Part shown: in pieces, positions 10,053 to 21,530 of the stretch
Layout: each line of letters starts with the position of its first letter
Position numbering within the stretch: the stretch's first letter is position 1
From: Taxillus chinensis
Lineage: Eukaryota > Streptophyta > Magnoliopsida > Santalales > Loranthaceae
Assembly: GCA_023512835.1 (NCBI GenBank)
Contig: CM042090.1
Coordinates: 48,501,321-48,565,320 of the forward strand
DNA: 64,000 nt
Direction of reading: 5' to 3'
Made by a program: the position numbers and the translations under genes
Notes under the pieces: model-generated
The model's input: only the letters and a program-made list of their open reading frames with translations
Database searches by the model: none
Told to the model about the DNA's origin: nothing

Positions 10053-12344
10053 ATGGCCGAAGAAAGCAGTAAGCTATTCAACAATCGCCTTAACTCCGGA
10101 GGTGCACAGGAGCCCGTCCCGAATCGAAGCAGCAGTGAAAATGTCGACCCACCTCAACCTGCTGCTGCTGCCGCTTCTCAACCACGGAGTTCTGGTTTTA
10201 CTTTAACGAAACCGCCCAAATTCACACCTGAGCTTTTCTCCCAGTGGAAAGCTCGCATGAAGATGTTTATGGTATGCCATGATCATCTTATGTGGCCATG
10301 TCTTCATCAGGAGATTCCAATTCCGATGACTATCAGAGAACATGGAGTTAGGAGGCCAAAGACAGATGCTAAACTTACCAACGATGAAAGAGCCTGGCAG
10401 TGCGCTAGTGAAAAGGCTCGGCTTATGTTACATCGTCTTTGGATTCCGAGGCTTTCCACCGGACGTCCAGGGCTGCACGACAAAGAAAGCTGTCTGGGAC
10501 AAATTGACAATCCTCTATGAGGGAGTCGGTCCCAGATGCAAATGTGATCTGCACTCTCCAGACGAACTTTGAGAGTTTTAATCATAAACCGGGCGAATCA
10601 CTTGAAAGCATCTATCGGAGATTCGGCAAGCTCATTCTTGAACTGAAGACTATCAATGAGCATTATTCTCAATCCCAGATCAATGACAAGTTCTTTCGCT
10701 CCTTGCCGGATCGCTACTACTCCAAACAACTCCAGATGCAATCGGACAAAAACGCGAGTATGTTCCCCTTGAAGAACTGTATGGAGAGCTACGACTCATG
10801 AAGTCAGGTTTAAGTACTCTGACAGAGATGAGAAAATAGCTCGGAAAGAAAAGGGGGTAGCTCTCAAAGCTACAGAATGTCTAAACATACTGAGGAATGA
10901 TGATACGGACGTATCTGACAATTCCGATTCGACGAGGAGGAGGAGATAGCCCTTCTTGTCAAATCCTTTGAGCGATTCCTACGGAAAAGCGAGAAAGGGA
11001 TCGAAGACGCTCATCATCATCGTTCCAAAGGAAGGAGTGACCGGAGTCCAGTTCCCCGGAATGTTTCAACCGTGGGAAAACCGGTCACTGGGGCCAAGGA
11101 ATGCAGGTCCAAAACTAAAGTGGCTGAGAAAAGTGACAAGCTAACTCCTCGCCGCTCCACCTCAGATAACAGCAAGAGCAAGAGGAAGGCGCTCGTGACA
11201 AAATACATGAGTGGCTCGGAAGAAGAGGAGGAATCCTCGGATGATGAGCCGACCACTAAGCCGAACGTCCGCCTCGTGGCAAATACGAGGTACCTTCTAT
11301 CTCGAGCTCCTGAGTAAATTAGAATCTCTTACTACCGCATGTGATCATGAAAAGAATGAGAGATTAATAATTACTCAAATGTACAAAGATATGGAAAGTC
11401 GAATAAACGTCTTGAATTTACCATTAATAGACTCGAAAAGGACGTCATCGACTTGAGGAAAAGAAGCTTGGTATCATGATCTAAGAGCTGAAAATCATTT
11501 GTTAAATACCAATCTCTCAGGCCTAAAAGTTATAGTAAAAAGACTCGAAAATGAACTGAACAGGAAAAGGAAATAAATCGTAAGTGGCTAAAATCCGGGG
11601 AAATAGCCTCTACCTTTAGGATCGACCCTGACGACATCCGAGTGAAACCTGGCCTAGGTTCCGAACCATCAACTTCCATAGCTCAAGCTACCGAGTGTCC
11701 TCCGGATTTCACTCCTAAACTATCCAACTTATATCCTGTTAGTACATCTAAACCGTTGGATGGTTTCATTTCAGGTGGCACCATAGTTTATGATTGTGGA
11801 GGTGAGGTCACATCGCGCTTCCCGAACCCGGAGCACCCGTAACTAAAGATGAAGGGAAGGCTGCTGCAGTTAAAGCCAAAACCGTAGCACCCAAAAAGAA
11901 AGACAAGGCTAAGGCCGACGCAGTTAGGGCCAAGAGCGCGTCACCCAAACGTAATGGATTAGGCCACAGGAACAGAGTAGAAAATCAGTAAAAACTAAGA
12001 GACCTTGTATCCCCTGTTTGTACTTCACATTATAGTGTCTGCTCCATCTGTAGGGAAATGGGTCATTATCACTATGAATGTTGGAGTCTATCCGATAACT
12101 GGTCGTGTAATCAATTTCAATCCAATAAAGATCAGTTTTATAAAAGGGGTTCTTTGAGCAAAACAAAATCTAAATCTAAAAGGAGTGTCTCTCCCAAGAA
12201 AACCCAAATAAGAGAAGCAACTTTGAAACTAACAAGTTAATGTCAACTTGGAAAGCTAAGAGTCCTAACAAATTCAAATCCGTAAATGTTGAAAATACTG
12301 CTGCTCTCTCGAATCGCCCAAAACAAGTTTGGGCACCAAAAGTG
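10053..12344 (+). pseudogene. gag: S2 gag (broken)
   Basis: Start ATG at 10053 (MAEESSKLFN), chosen because it sits 48 bases after the PBS and is shared with S1, S3 and S5. An Ala/Ser/Pro-rich N-terminus is followed by a capsid-like region (PPKFTPELFSQWKARMKMFM at about residues 54-73). The frame shifts near 10440-10500, and FNHKPGESLESIYRRF resumes in another frame to 10801. The zinc knuckle near 11060-11110 is damaged: the second Cys is Arg and a frameshift falls inside. An acidic Ser/Glu patch and the coiled-coil region (11330-11600) follow, then a Lys-rich tail to the conserved UAA. Several single-base indels make it non-functional. Confidence 0.88.
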
Positions 12345-12347
12345 TAA
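12345..12347 (+). other. conserved in-frame UAA between gag and pol (S2)
   Basis: Codons AAA GTG TAA ACC GTT GTC after QVWAPKV. Equivalent to the stops at 5732, 33353 and 60469. Confidence 0.6.
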
Positions 12348-15300
12348 ACCGTTGTCTTTCAGGAGCATCTCTGGAATGCATTGCCAGGATCACTTGAAGT
12401 TAAAGATCAATCAAAGCAAGTGGATCCTTGATAGTGGATGCTCCGGACATATGACGGGTGATCGGACTCGCTTATAGAAGTTAATGATAAACAAGGTCCG
12501 TCCGTTTCATATGGCGACAACAAAGAAAGGTAAGACGTCGGGTATGGCACTTTAACTAACGGCCGTGTAACAATCACTAAAGTTGCACTAGTCGAAGGTT
12601 TAAAGCATAATTTGCTAAGTGTCGATAAACTATGTGACAAAGGATTTCTTGTTTCTTTTTTGTCCAACACCTGACAGAAGAGAAAACTTATCCGGAGATG
12701 TTAAGTTATCCGGATCAAGAGATGGGGACATATACTCGGTGGTCTTAAGAAATAATTCTTCGACCTATATGCTTCCTCACGAAAGCAACAGATGAAGATA
12801 GTTGGTTATGGCACAAGCGATGCGCACATTTGAACTTTAAGACTTTGTTGAAATTAGCGTCACTTGATCTTGTCACCTGGTCTACCCAAACTCAAGTTCT
12901 CCGAGACACACTCTCTGTCGAGAATGCCAACTTGGTAAACAGACCAAACACGGCTTTAAGAGCAAATCGGTTAACTCAATAACCGCTCCTCTACAACTTC
13001 TTCATATGGACCTATGTGGTCCCATATCTGTTTCATCACTAGCTGGTGCGAGATATACCCTTGTGGTTATCGATGATTTCACCGATTACACATGGGTGAT
13101 GTTCCTGAAATCAAAGGATCAAACGTTTGAACATCTTGTAGATGTCTTCAACCGGATAAGCAACTCACAAGGACCGAGCATTAAATGCATCAGGAGTGAT
13201 CATGGTACGAATTTGATTTTTCGAAAATGAGATCATATTGTTCTGAACAGGGCATACAAGATGACTTCTCTGCTCCCCGAACCCCACAACAAAATGGGGT
13301 AGCTGAGCGCAAGAATCGAACTTTAGTTGAAGCTGGAAGATCCATGTTAGCGGGGGCAATGCTTCCTCTCGGCCATGGGTCAAGCGTGTGTCCACTTTGC
13401 TATGTTCGAACCGAACTCTAATAAATAAATCTACCATGAAAACACCCTATGAGATGTGGAGAGGACGAAAACCTTCAATTTCACATTTTAGAGCTTTTGG
13501 GTGTACTTGCTATATACTGATAAATGGCAAAGAGACCCGGAATAAATTTGAACCAAAATCTGATGATGGGATTTTTGTCGGGTACTCACTTCATAGCAAG
13601 GCTTATCGGGTCTTCAATAGAAAACTTTTTAAAGTTGAAGAATCTATCCATGTAACCTTTGATGAAGCTAATCTCGTTTGGTCAAAAGTCGGTTCTTCAA
13701 ATTCCAATATGCAGGTCATGGACAGCAACGTCGATTACTCGAAGTTTATGAATATTCCTGTTACATATCCTGACCAACTACATGGCATCAGCGAAACACA
13801 ACGAAATTTTATGGATGATGCTACAGATGACTCTGACTCAGGACTACCATTTAGCTCCGGACATACTCCTACGGATACACAAAATTCCGGAGCACTTTCA
13901 AGTCCGTCCGGACTAGTTAACACTGGAAGAAACAGTGTTGAAGAACCAACTAGTTCATCCGTACCTCTCAACACGGAAACATCTACTCCGGACGAAGCCC
14001 AACCAACTCGATACAACCGAACCACCCAATCTGGAAGAGCTTCAAATTGTTCAAGATCAACCAACACATGCACAGAATTATAGATGGACCCGAAACCATC
14101 CCTCAGATCAAGTGATTGGTGATCCTACTGTTGGTGTAAGAACAAGAGCAGCCACCTCCAACATGAGTCTTTACTCGTGCTTTCTATCTCAAATAGAACC
14201 AAAGGTGGTAGATGAAGCTCTTCAAGATTCGAATTGGATAGAAGCCATGCAAGAAGAGCTGAATCAATTTAAGAGAAATAATGTGTGGACCTTAGTACCA
14301 AGGCCTAAGTCTCGGCAAGTCATTGGCGTTAAATGGGTGTTCCGAACAAGCTTGATACGGATGGAATAGTAATCCGGAACAAAGCCAGCTGGTAGCCAAA
14401 GGATATCGTCAAGAAGAAGGAATAGATTATGATGAAACCTTTGCTCCGGTCGCAAGACTTAAGGCAATCCGTATGTTTAAGCGTATGCTTCATATGAAAA
14501 CTTCATAGTTTATCAAATGGACGTCAAGAGCGCATTCCTGAATGGAGACCTTCAAGAGGAGGTGTATGTTGAACAACCTCCCGGCTTCATTGAACCTAAG
14601 GCAGGACATCTTGTCTACAAACTTCAGAAAGCTCTATATGGTTTGAAGCAAGCTCCAAGAGCCTGGTACGACACACTCGTCGAATTCTACTTGCTCATAA
14701 CTTCCAAAAAGGGAAGATAGACACCACCCTCTTTCTACGAAAAGACAAAGGACACACTCGATCGTACAAATATACGTGGATGATATCATTTTCGGATCAA
14801 CGAATCCGAAGCTTTGTGAAGAGTTTGCTAAGTTGATGACAGGCAAGTTTGAAATGAGCATGATGGGAGAACTGTCCTACTTCCTTGGAATTGAAGTCAA
14901 ACAATTAAAGGAAGGAATCTTCATTAATCAAGCTAAGTACACTCGCGATCTTATTAAGAAGTTTGGTATGGAAGGTTCATCTCCCGTCAAAACTCCCATG
15001 CCTGTCGATGCCAAGTTAGATCCAGGATGTGGACGGCATATCAGGAAATGTGACCGACTACGAGGGGATGATCGGATCCTTGCTCTATCTTACAAGAAGT
15101 CGCCCAGACATTATGTTTGCAACTTGCATTTGTGCACGATACCAGGCAAATCCCAAGGAGTCACATATGCTTCATGTAAAACGGATATTAAGGTATCTCA
15201 AAGGGACGATGAATTTGGGACTCTGGTACCCAAAGGAGTCCAACTTCACCTTATCCGGGTACTCTGATGCCGACTTCGCTGGATGTCGCATCGACAGGAA

Positions 15301-15717
15301 AAGCACAAGCGGTACGTGTCAGTTTCTTGGAAATAGATTGATCTCATGGTTCGATGAAGCAGATTCCGTATCAACCTCTACTGCGAGGCGGAATATATAG
15401 TCTTTGGAAGTTGTTGCGCACGCCTACTTTGGATGCAAAGTCAACTTACGACTACGGATTCGACATGTCCTCTATTCCACTTTAATGTGACAACACTAGT
15501 GCAATTGCCATCAGCAACAATCCTGTCATGCATCCTAAGACGAAGCACATTGAGGTCAGGTATCACTTCATACGCGATCATGTTCTCAAAAAGCATATTT
15601 CACCTGGAACATGTTGCCACTGAAGATCAATTAGCAGACATACTTACAAAGCCCCTACCTGATGCGAGGTTTTCCGAACTACTCTTCCGATTAGGTATGC
15701 TCGACTTCACCGCATAG
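12348..15717 (+). pseudogene. pol: S2 pol (broken in at least eight places)
   Basis: Copia order. The protease motif DSGCSGHMTG is near 12430-12460. The GAG-pre-integrase block (WLWHKRCAHLN) is near 12805-12840. The integrase core starts at 13006 (MDLCGPISV), with IRSDHGT near 13190 and NGVAERKNRT near 13300. The integrase C-terminal region runs 13388-14083. RT has [11 protein letters not shown] at 14517 and the VDDIIFGS block near 14775-14800. RNase H lies 15029-15717 ([17 protein letters not shown] near 15270, TKPLPDARF near 15650). Consecutive blocks are in different frames, with junctions near 13228, 13410, 14060, 14360, 14480, 14720, 15040 and 15390. The pol stop at 15715 is a UAG. Confidence 0.9.
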
Positions 15718-17389
15718 TTTCTTATTTGAATTACCCAACAAGATATTTACTCACAATCCATGCATTGTATGTTTATCAAAGTAGTAGAAACTCACCGATC
15801 GTATTGCTGATCATACTTACGTGTCAACGGTTTCATGTTTCGATATTAATCTCAACCTCATATTGGGAGGATGCTTGCGTTTCCCGATCAAGTCGTTTAA
15901 AGCTAACATAATTACGATTTATATGATTTACTTCTTTCGGGTTCATGATCTTAACTTCCATTAATCACCACATGACAAAAGCATGTTCATTTAGATTACT
16001 CGATTAACATGCATAGTTGAAGAAGTGAAATGGGTTAGCTTGGAATGCCTGGTGGATGAATACTCAAACGCGATGCGATCAGCTTCGAAGTATAGTTTTC
16101 TAATAAGATAGACAGTGCTTGACTACAAATCGGAACGATCAACCGAGAGGATTGCACAATCTACGGGGGAGAAAATGCTTTATATATTATTCAAGAATAC
16201 CCCCCGTATATGTCTCATGACCTTTTCTAGACTGTCTATCTGAGGGGGAGCCTTTCATTGAGAGGATTAAATGATCTACGGGGGAGCAGCAATGAACCCC
16301 TAATATGTCTCGGATTCTCCCTCCTCTAAACTTTTACTTCCGGATCTGACTGGACATGCTGTTTTAAATCGGAAAAGTGGCATGTTTGGATGTATTTTCT
16401 TCTTCAACCATGCATTTTAATCGACTAATCATCTGCTTTCTTTTGATATGTGTTAGCTTTATCATTGCTCACCTATGAATCCCAATGAAGCCAAATCATA
16501 TGCTCTGTAATTAATCTTAGCTACGCTGTTCAGCAAGACGGTTTCGCTATGTTGACCTATATGAACCTGGTGTATTCTTTATCGACATATGCCCTGATTC
16601 AGTAATATTGATCACTTTCACATTGCATACGTCTACTACATTCTTAGCCATGCATGAGTTCTGTTTCTTATTAGTTCGGATTATGTTGTTTTTTTTTCAC
16701 TGATTATCATCTCTAATCCGTACTAATCCTTGCCTGTTAAGCTTTTGTATCTTCCGTATATCTTTATTTAGCTACAGGTTCAGATTTTCTTTGCAACCGT
16801 ATTGATAAATCCAGTCCATAGTCTCGGATTTGAAGTGTTGTGGTACTTCTCTTCTCTTCGACTTATTGACTGCAAAGGAATCTACTCTACTTTCTCACTA
16901 AATTCTGTTTACGACGGACAAGGTCCATTATTCATCCGGATACTCTTTCACGAATATTATTAACTCCGGATGAGTGTCGGCTCTTTCCTCTGGACTCCTG
17001 ACTTTGTTCAATTGTGACAATCCACGTATACTCATATGTCGCATGCTTTTGAGGAGGAATAATGATGATTCATTAAATGCATATCTCGGGTTGTACACAC
17101 ACCTCTCTGGATGGCAACCAGTTGTAATCTCTACTTGGTCATGCAGTCTCCACGACATCGTTTTATTCGGAGACGCCTCGATATCTAGACAAATGACATC
17201 AGCATGTCGAGCGGGTCCCTACCTCACTCACACATTCCTAGACCCGCTGACATTTGCGGACTCGGTCTTATATGTTCTGATCATTCCTGCGAAGCACGAG
17301 TATTGCTCATTTCAAATCCCTAACCCTCTCGTTGCTCCTTCTACTGTCAAGACCTCACCTTTCCTCTTTTCCTTCCCATCAAATCTGCA
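15718..17389 (+). other. S2 spacer between pol and ORF2
   Basis: About 1.7 kb with no convincing gene. It contains two copies of a G-tract/C-tract module (16162-16312) and a pyrimidine-rich stretch (17340-17388) just before the ORF2 start. A 153-codon open frame at 16974-17435 overlaps the ORF2 start but has no recognisable features. The same spacer sequence follows pol in S3 (63680-64000). Confidence 0.6.
16162..16312 (+). repeat. duplicated polypurine/C-tract hairpin module
   Basis: First copy: TACGGGGG at 16162-16169 continues as GGGGGAGAAAA and is followed at 16201-16208 by its exact complement CCCCCGTA, then TATGTCTC. A second G-tract (GAGGGGGAG) is at 16242-16250. Second copy: ACGGGGGAG at 16278-16286, then ACCCCTAATATGTCTC. 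S3 keeps all three G-tracts (63825, 63911, 63946). They resemble polypurine tracts used to prime plus-strand DNA, but lie over 4 kb upstream of the 3' LTR. Confidence 0.7.
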
Positions 17390-18568
17390 ATGGCACCCAG
17401 AATCTTTCTTTCCAGCGTTAATCCTGGCCATCTAGTTGATTGGAATGCTGTTTCTGATCCTCCGGATTGGTTTCACCAGCTTCGCCCTCTTCTTGAAGCC
17501 TCGCACATACTCAACCTGGTCTCCAATCCCATCGATCTTCTTATCGATGACATTCTTGAGTATTACCAACGGATTCACTGCACCACCGATTCCATAACCT
17601 CTTATGTCCGCGGTGAATCCATCATCATCACTCCGGCTGTTCTCCGCGCTGCTCTCCACCTACCTCTTGGTGAACCACAGCATCCGGATGCCGATCCAAT
17701 GGCGGCTTCTATGGGGTGCACGAACAAGGGGAAGGAATACAAGGTGAAATCCTTCCAGGGTCGCTATCGATGTATGGCGACGATTCTAAGTCGATGCCTA
17801 CTGGCTCGCACATCCGCCCTGGACTTAGTTCCGTACGATCTTCTACTGGCCATGTACGGCGTTTTTGAAGGTCTTCCGATGGATTGGGGGATGTTCTTAT
17901 TTTGTTTGCTACAGAATGGTCCCAAAAACCATTCCTTCGGGCGCATCCTCAGCATTGTCTTCCGGCATCTACGTCCGGACCATTTCGCCCGAGTTGATGC
18001 TATCTCGTTTCCTTCGGCTTATTACCTTCGTCACCTTATGCCGGACGGGAACATGACCGCTCGCCGACCCACTGTAGCTCTCCGCATTCTCCCTGCCCCG
18101 GAACAACAAGGCAGTTCTGTTGGTGACCCCTCCGACAGCCAAGCCCACGAGGTCAGTTCTGCACACCGGTCCTCCCAGATTCGGTCCGTTGCTGCGCCCT
18201 CCCACTCACGGGCTTCCCAGCCAAGCGTCCGCGCTGAACCGTCCGAGGTTGCGGGGCCCTCTCAGCGCAGTGCGTCTAAAGCTGTTTCATCAGCCCCTTC
18301 TGCTGCTAATGTCCCCACTCCCTCCACATCCGCTATCGCTGCCGCGGTTAATACCATTGTTGCCGTCGCCACCGCTGATGTCCCGGCTGCTTCTCTGGAA
18401 GCCCCCTTGCCTCCTCTACCTCAACCCCGAGATTACCTTGACCATCTCTCCGCCGTCACCTTAACGGACCTCTGGCTCCGTTTCAGCCTAGCCCACACCT
18501 CCTCCCCATTCCCGACACCGATCTCCGGGTGTTTTACACACGCAATACCCGATCCCCGGAGACCATGA
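17390..18568 (+). CDS. S2 ORF2, N-terminal part (SIRE 'envelope-like' position)
   Basis: 392-codon open frame starting ATG GCA CCC AGA, preceded by a pyrimidine-rich leader. Residues 1-215 look globular, with conserved-looking hydrophobic and acidic patches (PIDLLIDDILEYYQ, then FEGLPMDWGMFLFCLLQ). Residues 225-355 are low-complexity Ser/Ala/Pro. I see no signal peptide and no clear membrane span here, so 'envelope-like' describes only its place after pol in SIRE/Maximus elements. The N-terminal domain resembles plant transposon-associated domains of unknown function, but I cannot confirm that. The frame runs out near 18510-18568, where a single-base change moves the sequence into the frame of 18529-19434. 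GC content is clearly higher than in the surrounding sequence. Confidence 0.7.
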   Translation: MAPRIFLSSVNPGHLVDWNAVSDPPDWFHQLRPLLEASHILNLVSNPIDLLIDDILEYYQRIHCTTDSITSYVRGESIIITPAVLRAALHLPLGEPQHPDADPMAASMGCTNKGKEYKVKSFQGRYRCMATILSRCLLARTSALDLVPYDLLLAMYGVFEGLPMDWGMFLFCLLQNGPKNHSFGRILSIVFRHLRPDHFARVDAISFPSAYYLRHLMPDGNMTARRPTVALRILPAPEQQGSSVGDPSDSQAHEVSSAHRSSQIRSVAAPSHSRASQPSVRAEPSEVAGPSQRSASKAVSSAPSAANVPTPSTSAIAAAVNTIVAVATADVPAASLEAPLPPLPQPRDYLDHLSAVTLTDLWLRFSLAHTSSPFPTPISGCFTHAIPDPRRP

Positions 18569-19434
18569 TCATCTGGAATCTAGACCACGGCTTTCTTACG
18601 CCGGCTGCCATTCCCGATGTGTCGTTCCCTACACCCTCCGGCCCGGTCCCTGCTACCCGAAGTCCTTCTACTGCTAAGGCTGGACTCTCTTCTCCTGCTG
18701 CCGCGATTCCCGTGGTTGACTTGTCTGGTCAAAGCGGGTCTCTTGCTCCAGATGCCTCCGATGCTCCGGATGCCTCCGATGCTCCGGATGCCTCTGATGC
18801 TCCGGATGCTCCTGCTGCTGCTGATGCTCCTGCGGACTCCTCTGCCCACCGCACTCCTGCTCCTGTTCATGCGGGGGAGTCCTCCAAAGCTCCGGAGTTA
18901 GTACTTGGGCGTGCCTCTTTTGGCACGGTCCACTCCGATGCTGTGCTTTCCGCTCAGCTGGACCGCCATGCCCAAGCTCAAAGCGCCCAAATTTCCGCCA
19001 TCGCTGCCAAAGTTGATGCCCTCGGCGCCCAACTCCTCTCTGCTCTCACTGACTCCTCCACTTCCATGGAGCAGAAAATGGATCTTGTCGCCACCTCCGT
19101 CCATTCACTGTCTACTTCCTTCGCGGATCTGGCGCATACGATGGCTCGTCCTCCTGTTGCTTCCCGGCGATCCGCCAACCGGGGGGAGAGAGTGTCATCC
19201 CGATCCGTCTACTCCTTCGCCCCACAACCATCTACTCGGATTGAGAAGCGGCCTGCCACTTCGGTGCTTCAGGGAGTTCAAATTCCCAAACGAAGCCGCT
19301 TCTCTCAACCAAGCTCCTCTCTACCGCACCTCCGGCTCCTCCTCCATTCTCATCATCCGCAGCCGATACCTTCCTCCCATCCTATGCGGAGTTTGACCCG
19401 TCCGATGCGGATGGAAGCTTGCGCAAGGCAATGA
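18529..19434 (+). pseudogene. S2 ORF2, middle part (next frame)
   Basis: Continuation of ORF2 in another frame (VFYTRNTRSPETMIIWN and on). It contains an Asp/Ala/Ser/Pro repeat from an 18-base tandem repeat, then an Ala/Gln/Leu/Ser region (about 18960-19140) with heptad-like spacing that could form an amphipathic helix or coiled coil. A basic stretch near 19160-19300 follows (RRSANRGERVSSRS, then KRPATSVLQ, PKRSRF), which could be a nuclear-localisation or nucleic-acid-binding segment. The frame breaks again before 19434. Function unknown. Confidence 0.55.
18751..18815 (+). repeat. 18-base in-frame tandem repeat in ORF2
   Basis: About three and a half copies of GATGCCTCCGATGCTCCG, coding Asp-Ala-Ser-Asp-Ala-Pro. 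Its length is a multiple of three, so copy-number change keeps the frame. Confidence 0.9.
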
Positions 19435-20036
19435 AATCTTATCTTGCGTCTTCTGCGAGAGAAGATGTCTTTCTGAAATGTACCCTTTCTCTCCAGCTCA
19501 TTCGACTCTTTGTTCGGAGAAAGGACTCTTTACTACGAAGACATTGATAACTTCTCGAGAGCCGCTAAAGTGGAGATGAGGTCGTTTCCATCTCTTTACG
19601 AAGATGGGCACTTGTTTGAAGTTCTGCCATGTTGGAATGAGGGCTATCTTCCCAGTGTGGAGTTAATTCGGACTTTCATCGACGGAACCGCCGAGGATAG
19701 CAAGCCATGGAAAATTCTCTCAACCATCCTCATTCCGTACCGGATCATGTCGCCACACTTCATGATGGCTGTCTTCATGATTCGGTCCAAGCAGATGATT
19801 CTCATTGATTCTCATCGATTGTGGAGCACTTCGTTAGGAAGAATCAATGGGAACCTCTGTGTCTCAGACTAACCAAAGCCGTGAAGAAAGCCGGACTATA
19901 TGAAGAGTTGGGTATCACACCCCTGCGTCCGGCCGAGAAACTCAAGGCGACATTCCGGGCAAGAAGCAAGTGCCACAACAACTGGATGGAGATAGGCTGG
20001 GAGCCTTTGTCTGATACTTCATCAAGTCGTTCTTAA
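19435..20036 (+). pseudogene. S2 ORF2, C-terminal remnant
   Basis: Two overlapping open stretches (19510-19872 and 19821-20036, different frames) continue without a long gap from the middle part. They encode a globular-looking segment (LYYEDIDNFSRAAKVEMRSF, then PYRIMSPHFMMAVFMIRSKQ) and a Lys-rich tail. The hydrophobic run near MMAVFMI is short for a membrane span. I read them as the C-terminal domain of the same protein, which would make the ancestral ORF2 about 880 residues. Function unknown. Confidence 0.5.
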
Positions 20037-20292
20037 CCGTGGACAAACATTGGAGCCAACACTCCACCTTTACGATGAAGCAGACAATGGAGCTGAGAGA
20101 GAAGGCAGTAACTATGATCTTCAAGTATAGTAAGCCTTATGTACCTTAGTGAAAAACTTGTATTGAGGCTGAATTGTATTTAGTTGCTGATTAATGAAAT
20201 TGGTTGTGTTGCGTATTCTGTATGTTATTCTTTTGCATTGCTTACCAGATCAGATTACAAAGGATTTGGGCATATCCATAATTGGGGGAGAT
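20037..20292 (+). other. S2 3' untranslated region and polypurine tract
   Basis: Short spacer ending TTGGGGGAGAT at 20282-20292, immediately before the 3' LTR. This is the expected plus-strand primer site. Confidence 0.85.
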
Positions 20293-21525
20293 TGTTGGAT
20301 CAAACCCAGAATTTGGACAATGCTAATAAAGCCTTATGTAATTTGATCTTAGATCTTTTGTGTTTATTTGATCATTGCAGAAGATATGTTACTAATCCAG
20401 AGATGCACTCGTGAGAGCAAAGCTAAGGACAGGATACATAATCCTGATCCGGACAAGAGTGAGTGTCGTCAAACACTTGGTAAATAACCAAGTAACAAAT
20501 ACATACGGAATAAGGAACATTCCTACGGACTAAGAACTTAAAGGATAAGTGCGGAGTAAGGAAACCAGATGCGGAGTAAGGAATCCGGATGTATTACTCG
20601 CCCGGAGTAAGGAACCTACATACGGAGTAAGGAAATTACATACGGAGTAAGGAACTTACATGCGGAGTAAGAAAGCGCTGACACGGAATAAGCTATCAGA
20701 CTTTTCTAGACTCGCCCGGAGTAAGGAACTTACATACGGATTAAGGAACCTACATACGGAGTAAGGAACTTACATATGGAGTAAGGAACTTACATACGGA
20801 GTAAGGAACTTACATGCGGAGTAAGGAAGCGTTGACACGGACTAAGGATTCCAGTACTAAATAGATACGGAGTAAGCAACCACTGACACGGAGTAAGGTT
20901 CCGAGCTTCATTAGCTACGGAGTAAGGATAATTACACCGGACCAAGAAGACACTGCTCCAACTAAACCGCATTTAAAGTAATCAGCTCTTGGTGTCCCGA
21001 TGTAAGACAAATGTATTGAGAACCTGAAGAATCTTACACGTGGATCATCTGGATATGTGGACACAACCTTAATTGTATCTCGGAACTCACAAAGACTCTT
21101 ATACTCTTCAAGTCCAAGATCTTGAGCTCCACAATCCGCAGCAGTCAAGGCAGAGAGATTACCGAGGGATAGTTAGTGCGGAACGCATTCCGGAACTACA
21201 AGTTCCAAGGTTGTCTCTTAGGAATGTTTTGTATAAATATTCATACTTATACTTTATGTAAAAAAAAGAGATGTAAGGAGCTTTATCATCTTAAGTGATA
21301 GAACTTGGCTAGTGTGTGAGTTCATTTGTAAACAGAGTGTAAGTGAGTTTTGCTTCTATTTTGTTGTATTTATCTTGTGATAATAAAACAAAATACTTCC
21401 ACTATCTGGTTATCTTCCGCAGTGATTCTATCACTTAAACTAGATAAGTGTTTGTGTCTTGAGAGAAAAGAAAGAGTTCGAATAAGAGCCTATTCACCCC
21501 CCCTTTAGGCTCCAAGGGACCATCA
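20293..21525 (+). repeat. S2 3' LTR
   Basis: 1233 bases, nearly identical to the 5' LTR. The CGGAGTAAGGA array is at 20508-20940 and the TATA box at 21232-21239. It ends CCATCA followed by the duplicated target CTCCG (21526-21530). Confidence 0.95.
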
Positions 21526-21530
21526 CTCCG

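Larger units (their letters stand above)
8765..21525 (+). mobile_element. S2: complete SIRE-like Copia retrotransposon with second ORF
   Basis: Complete by structure: 5' LTR 8765-9990, PBS 9993-10004, gag and pol remnants 10053-15717, spacer, second ORF 17390-20036, polypurine tract ending at 20292, 3' LTR 20293-21525. Both LTRs begin TGTTGG and end CCATCA. A perfect 5-base duplication, CTCCG, flanks it (8760-8764 and 21526-21530) and lies in the repeat array of the S1 LTR. The 12.8-kb size, tRNA-Met PBS, coiled-coil Gag and downstream ORF fit the SIRE/Maximus lineage. By eye the LTRs differ at roughly 15 positions plus one 13-base indel and a C-run, so the insertion is recent, yet gag-pol is badly broken. 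Confidence 0.95.

Noticed and set aside
16974..17435. 153-codon open frame just before ORF2
   Set aside because: It overlaps the ORF2 start in another frame and has no recognisable features. It probably reflects the pyrimidine-rich leader.
18580..18870. Minus-strand frame rich in Arg-Ser-Ile repeats
   Set aside because: Antisense shadow of the DASDAP tandem repeat in ORF2.
17390..20036. Viral envelope protein
   Set aside because: Position fits the SIRE 'envelope-like' ORF, but I see no signal peptide, furin-type site or clear membrane anchor, so I keep it as an ORF of unknown function.
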